Source: Nectonema munidae
Taxonomy: Eukaryota > Nematomorpha > Nectonematoida > Nectonematidae
Length of the DNA stretch: 64,000 bases
Reading direction: 5' to 3'
NCBI GenBank assembly: GCA_030549495.1
Contig: JAUIRK010000746.1
Coordinates: 1 to 64,000, forward strand
Under the pieces are notes generated by a model. The model ran no database searches, was not told the DNA's origin, and worked only from the letters and a program-made list of their open reading frames with translations. Of this stretch, positions 58,529 to 64,000 are shown piece after piece (within the stretch, counting starts at the first letter, position 1; every line of letters begins with the position of its first letter). Both the position numbers and the translations under genes were made by a program.

Positions 58529-61500
58529 CCCTCACTTTCTAGAAGACGTGAAGAAGTTTTGGCAGAAGTTTACACTATGAATCCGTAATATGCCTTTATT
58601 TTTATGCTTTATTTCTAGGTGGGTTCTTTCTATTGCGAGGAACGTATGTACTGTAGGAGTTGTTGTTGAAGGACTCATATAAATATATGGAAAATTTTAT
58701 AGTGAAGTTATAGTAATAGACACAATTTTTAAATTATATGAAAGGAGAGTCCCTAAGGTTTGATACAAATACGAGTTAAATTATGCAATGCATTTCTCTA
58801 TACGTTATGCTGTAAGAGAAGCAGGCTAGTCATCTTTAACAAGCTTATAAAAGCTTCTTACTATTTCTAGGTAATAAACAAACAGCTGATAAATGTGATC
58901 AGGTACTTTTTTTGACTCATCTTTACCAATATGTATTGTTGGAATTGTTATAAACTCTTCATCATGTTTCCTTATTCTCAATATGAAGGGAGATTTTTTA
59001 ATTAAGTTAAGATATATAAAATAGAAGCACGAAGAGTAAAATTTAACATTGTACATCTCCTACTGCTAAAAACTACATTGACATTGTTATAGCTATACAT
59101 ATTTTCTTCTACATGTCTTGAATAGCATATTAGTACAATTGCTAAAAATTATAAATCTCAAAATATGGTATTATTTTAGAGTATCTCAGTTTATACTAAT
59201 CTTAATATATTAAGCATTATTAGAAAGGCCGAACGCTCCCAGAATGGGCATAATTAAATTTATTCACTTGATAGAATTTAGCATTTTCTTACATTCCCTC
59301 CTTCGCGTAAAGCTCAACGTATTTAACTGTTTGGTAGCTCAATTCAGCTTTAGTTTATGGAGTCTTAAAGTGCTTTGCACCAACACTTCCTGCATGCATA
59401 CAATATATATATAGCACATGTATGCGAGAATTCGCTCACAATATTGCCATATGAGATTCAATATATGCAAAACAATCATAGCTATTATTTTCCACTAATA
59501 CCCTATCCTCTACTCATGACTAATTTTGTATACCCCTCCAGCATTTATTTTCAGTATTTTGTGTGTGTGTGTGTGTCTATTATTCTTCTTATTCTCAATT
59601 TTAACCACACTCTCTTTCAATGAGAGTTGATTGGTTGATAAAGAATTGATGTTAATTTGTTTTGTTTGCAGTTTTCACCACCATCATATCATTCCATCAA
59701 TGTGGAAATGAGCTTCAATAGGAATGCGCGCAACAAAATTCACATCAAAGAGGTTTTTCTCAAGCATATATCCTTGCCTTACTCTCTCACACACACACAT
59801 CCACCCTCATAAGGAACACCATAGAACCCCACTACCTACACAACTATAAAATAACCTAGAGCAATGTTTTTACACTTTATTTTTTACTATCTTAGTGATG
59901 TAACGAAACTTAGCGATGGAGGTAAGCTACTTACTGATCATAAGGTATTAGTCATTATCTTATTTTTTTGTCAAGTTTGACTTTAATCTGTCATATTTGT
60001 CTTCTATCTCCCTCAGTAAAATCTCAAAATGAATTAAAGCTATTTCTACCATTTCCTGCAATCTATACTTTTGTTCAACAAATGGTGCTTTATAGAGGAA
60101 ACTCTTTTAGCGCAATCAGATACTTTGAATTGTTGTGATCTCATCAAATTATTAAATTCAATTCACTTTTCCATTTTATACATTCTTGCTCAGTTTAGGG
60201 AGTGCTATATAATTTTTTTAAAATCCAAAAATAACAATTGAATTTTTTGCGAAGATTTATCTTTTCGATATGTCATATTCCTTTTTATTCAGAATTTCTA
60301 AGCGATGATACAAGTTTCGAAGATTTTTACAACTTTGCTCGGTTTTTCAATAAATTTTGCGAATGGATTTCTATCCCAAAATCGAATGATCATTATGTTT
60401 GCTTTTTCGATATTCTTTTCCTCTCCTCGATGTAACAAATTCATCACTTCTATCAACCCTTTCTGACTCAAAGAAAAATCTGACTTCTATAAAACAATAG
60501 TTTGCGACATTGGTTTTGGAAAACGAATGCATGCTTTTATTTTTGCTGAATTTTGTATAATCTAAAGCCGATGATTTTTATTCCATGTGTTACTGGTGAC
60601 CCTTTTTGTCTTGAATATTTTGACTGGCATTTTATTTTCCTTGTTTCTTCTGTGGGTTATTTTCAAATAACAAAATTTTCATTTATCAGTTTTTTCATTT
60701 CTCAACTTTTTTTTCTCAACACGACCTAGTAAGTGAAATCTGTATTACTAAATTCAGCTCTCATGAGTTTAATAATTTTGTTTTCGTCATTTTCACTATT
60801 GATTAGGATAACTTCAACGCTTCAATTTTAGATATATGTGCTATGAATCAATCTATTAAGAATACAAAATACCATTTTTATTAGCGACACCGCATTCATC
60901 TGAAATAATATATAATTTGAGGTATGGAAGAATGTTACAACGTGAATTAAATTATGACTAGTCTATCTATATGCATAAGTCCATGTTTGGTTGAAAATGT
61001 AACTTTGTTGACACTAAACATTTTCCTATTCTCCGTCTAATTTTTCAAACCTCTGAGGATTTATACGATTCTGACTCAAAGATTTTGCCAAATTTTTACA
61101 CACTTTATAATATCTCTATTTCTTGAAATAGTAAATATTTTCTTCTATACTTAAATTCACTTTGTTTTCATTCTTGCTCCAACACTTTTTTCCATTTATA
61201 TCCTTTGAAGAAACAGGTTTATTTCTCTACGTCTGCTTAACTAGTATCCTTCTGCTTTTATCCTCACCCAAATTAAATCAAACATTCCTTTTGAGCTTTA
61301 CACACACGCACCCTCATATAAATATATAAATACATACATATTTACACTTATTTTGCAAGATTTGTTCTTAAACTAACGTTATTATGCCCTACTACAGACG
61401 AATCCACGGTTTTGCAAGAAGAAAATGCAGGTTTTTTGTATTTTATATTTTAATTTCATGTTGACAAGAGACATTTTCGGGTAACCTCGTTGAAAGCAGA

Positions 61501-63879
61501 GCAGTATTGGCATTGTTGCTGACCGCTTGCCATTAGTAAATGCATTATATAGCTCATAATACAATATGTTTTTCCATCATATGGCTCACGATTTAGTGAC
61601 CGTGTGTGCAGGAAAAAACGTTGAATCCATTCTACTATCAAAATCTTTACCCAATCTTTTTCACACCGATGTTTCGTAATTTATATTACCGAAGAATTTC
61701 TTATGTTATTATTCTTCTAATATTTTGCTAGGTTTATTATTGATTTCGCTGTCCATCAATATTTTATCACTTTCCATGTGATTATGTAATCAATAAGATA
61801 GGCGAGATTAAAAGATACATTATTTGTCTATTTTTAAAGGAAATCATTTAGATTCAAAATATTAAATTAATATTATCCTCACATTGTTTACTATCCACTC
61901 TTCAATCTGATAGGATGTAATATAGCAACGCTTAATGTGTCATAAAATGATTTTGATGAGAGTGACATTTACTTAAATTAAAAAAAAAGCAAGATTATTA
62001 AGAATAGAAGCAGTGTTGCCTTATTTGAAAAAGAAAGCAACTTTCGAATAGTGTTAGAAAATTGTTTAGCTCTCTAAATTTGACTTAGAAGGTTGTCTGT
62101 AGTTTTTTATTTTCTGTTGGAAAATCTCTAATGATGGCAGAACATTAATTTCAAAAAATCTGGACTGATGAAAAAGTGCATTACCTGCCGATAAGTTTGA
62201 AATTTTCATGAACGTATCTATGAGAGCAGATGTGATTTTTAGAGGACCTCATGTTTTTTCTGCCCAGAGTAGTCGGGTATATAAAAATTAATGCAGAAAA
62301 TTTGGCAGTTTTAACTATGAGTGGATATAAAGAATACTCCTTCCCATATTTTGTCACCATTTTTCCACATGTGGCGTAGATTTGTTGTGCATTTATTGTG
62401 CAGATGTGATTTTTGTTATATTTTATTTTTTCTACAGACGCTTGGCATTGAACTTATGTGCCACTGAATAGTAGATGCTGCTTGCCGTTCCTGTCGCACG
62501 CAACATAGAATTGATGTGGTTGTTTTTTTCCTTGCCAGTAACTTAATTTAAATTCGAAATTGGAAAATAAATATTTTCCACAAGTCAAATAAATACCACT
62601 ATTCGGAGATGGTCTTCACCTAATTCATATTTCTCACACTTTAACTTTTCTATTAATACTAGCTAGATGAAATATGTTTTTTAAGACAAATATATACGCT
62701 AGCTTATTATAATATAGATTAGTCTCATGTTTTAAATTAATAGAACCTATTTACGACTTATTACGATTATTTACGAACTAAAAGATCTCATTTATGCTGC
62801 CAGAAACTTTTAGTTAAAATCCTAGTCCACCTCTACAAAAATTCAATGAAAAAACTCTTTTGACTTGGATTATGCTTGCTTCAAAGTATTTCGAGGGAAG
62901 ATATCTGCGTATATATAAGAACTTTTGTTTTAGAAAATTTTGTATTTAGGGTAAAGAACTTGATTGAGGTTTTTTCACATATGAAATTATCGATTTTTTT
63001 TTTCCTCAATAAGGCTATAATAGATAAAGCGAAAAATAATGTGTTTTGCCAAATTATTTTTGCCGCTTCTGTTTGTTTAGCTCTTGGTGGCCTCGCATAT
63101 ATGATGACCATATTAAATTTCTTTATGATTTAGAAAAGAAAATGTAGAATTTGATTTAGAGTTTCACTATATTAGGGTTGTGAATATTTGTTACACACTT
63201 GAGTTTCTGTATCATAAATCGACGAACTTTTATTTAAAGTGATTAAAAAAAGTGTTAAATTTCGCTTATTTTTTCATATAAAAAGTTTCATTATCCTTTG
63301 AAAGAAGTAACTGAATCTGGAAAAAGAACTTCCTGCGATTACAAGAATCTCCTAAGAAAAGAAAAACTTTCCACTCGGAAACAAAAAGATGCAACCAATC
63401 AAAATAGTTCTGTTTCCTGGAGCATGCATCAAAGTAAGGACTAAAATCTATATTTCGTTCAACAAAACAGAAATGAGTATTGTTTTTTGACATAATAAAG
63501 AAAATGGTAACTGGCTATGTAATCAATACAAGTGTATATCATCTTCTGGACCAAAGCAAAGCACATGTGGAGTATATAATAATGGTTCGCCAATTTTGTG
63601 GGATGTTGATCAACTGAAAAATTCTGATGCTGAGTTTATACTCTTCCACCATTATAGTAATTGATAATCCTTTGATAACTGTCGATTTTTAAAAGGGGTT
63701 GAGATTCTGATTCTAATAAAAGATATTTGTGCTGAGAAACAAAAATTCCTTCTTTCAATTTTGGAATTTTTTTTGAATAAAAACAGGACTCAATCCTAAT
63801 AACGCTTTGAAGACTCGTTCCGTAAGAAATATAAATGGCCTGCTTTATGTATATAAATTACATTAAAGAAGGAAACCGA
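58529..63879. other. Gene-free flank downstream of the SLC6 gene
   Basis: It begins with the SLC6 3' untranslated region. I recognise no further exon, RNA gene or full element. There are (GT)n and (CA)n tracts near 59562 and 59790. The longest frames (62876-63133 plus, 62881-63111 minus) mirror each other and have no motif. Confidence 0.5.
58873..58878 (+). terminator. Candidate polyadenylation signal of the SLC6 gene
   Basis: AATAAA 345 bp after the stop codon. Chance occurrence is likely in such AT-rich DNA, so this is tentative. Confidence 0.22.
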
Positions 63880-63915
63880 CGATTGTTCTTCAAAATTTTG
63901 GTCCTCAAAAGAGGG
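63880..63915. mobile_element. piggyBac-like miniature element, right end
   Basis: GACGATTGTTCTTC, then TTTTGGTCCTCAAAAGAGGG before TTAA at 63916-63919. It matches the right end of the element in phosphomannomutase intron 1 (5818-5858). The left part is not recognisable. Confidence 0.45.
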
Positions 63916-64000
63916 TTAAGTAACGAAATTAGTAATATAAATTTTAGGATCCTTGAAGCAACAAGAAATGCATTCATATGATGCTGACAATAAAGCCAAA

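Noticed and set aside
62876-63133. Open frames on both strands near the right edge
   Set aside because: They are mirror images in AT-rich sequence without any recognised motif or splice context.

Overview
The window is AT-rich eukaryotic DNA from an animal. It has long introns with GT-AG borders, two conserved metazoan genes on the + strand, and many degenerate transposable elements: MULE, hAT, piggyBac-like, a non-LTR retrotransposon and tRNA-derived SINEs. I think it is an invertebrate because the hAT/piggyBac/MULE load and the gene structures fit one, but the sequence does not settle the phylum.

Layout. 0.9-3.8 kb: a minus-strand Mutator-like (MULE) element whose single reading frame carries a PHD-like finger, an OTU protease domain and a DDE transposase, broken by two in-frame stops. 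5.6-17.7 kb: a complete phosphomannomutase gene (8 exons, 250 aa). Its large third intron has taken up a 2.2-kb hAT transposon and a SINE with a perfect 13-bp target duplication. 17.7-28.4 kb: gene-free repeats, namely piggyBac-like miniature elements, a minisatellite split by a 2.4-kb hAT with an exact 8-bp target duplication, a 5'-truncated LINE, and two inverted, differently ordered repeat blocks at about 21 and 28 kb. 28.4-42.6 kb: AT-rich DNA with a compact hairpin that resembles a miRNA precursor (about 30.76 kb), a nested pair of TIR elements (31-32.5 kb), a SCAND3/ZBED5-type hAT relic (33.7-35.3 kb), shuffled repeat segments, a homopolymer block that looks like poor consensus sequence (37.25-37.74 kb), and more hAT and piggyBac-like miniature elements. 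43.2-58.5 kb: a complete SLC6-family Na+/Cl- coupled transporter gene (10 exons, 674 aa). 58.5-64 kb: AT-rich flank with no recognisable gene.

The two host genes are unrelated: one makes mannose-1-phosphate for glycosylation, the other is a plasma-membrane solute symporter. Both reconstruct with all intron phases in register. The first SLC6 exon (10 codons) is the least certain part. No LTR element, CRISPR array or prokaryotic feature was seen. All family calls rest on motif recognition from translated sequence; no database search was run.
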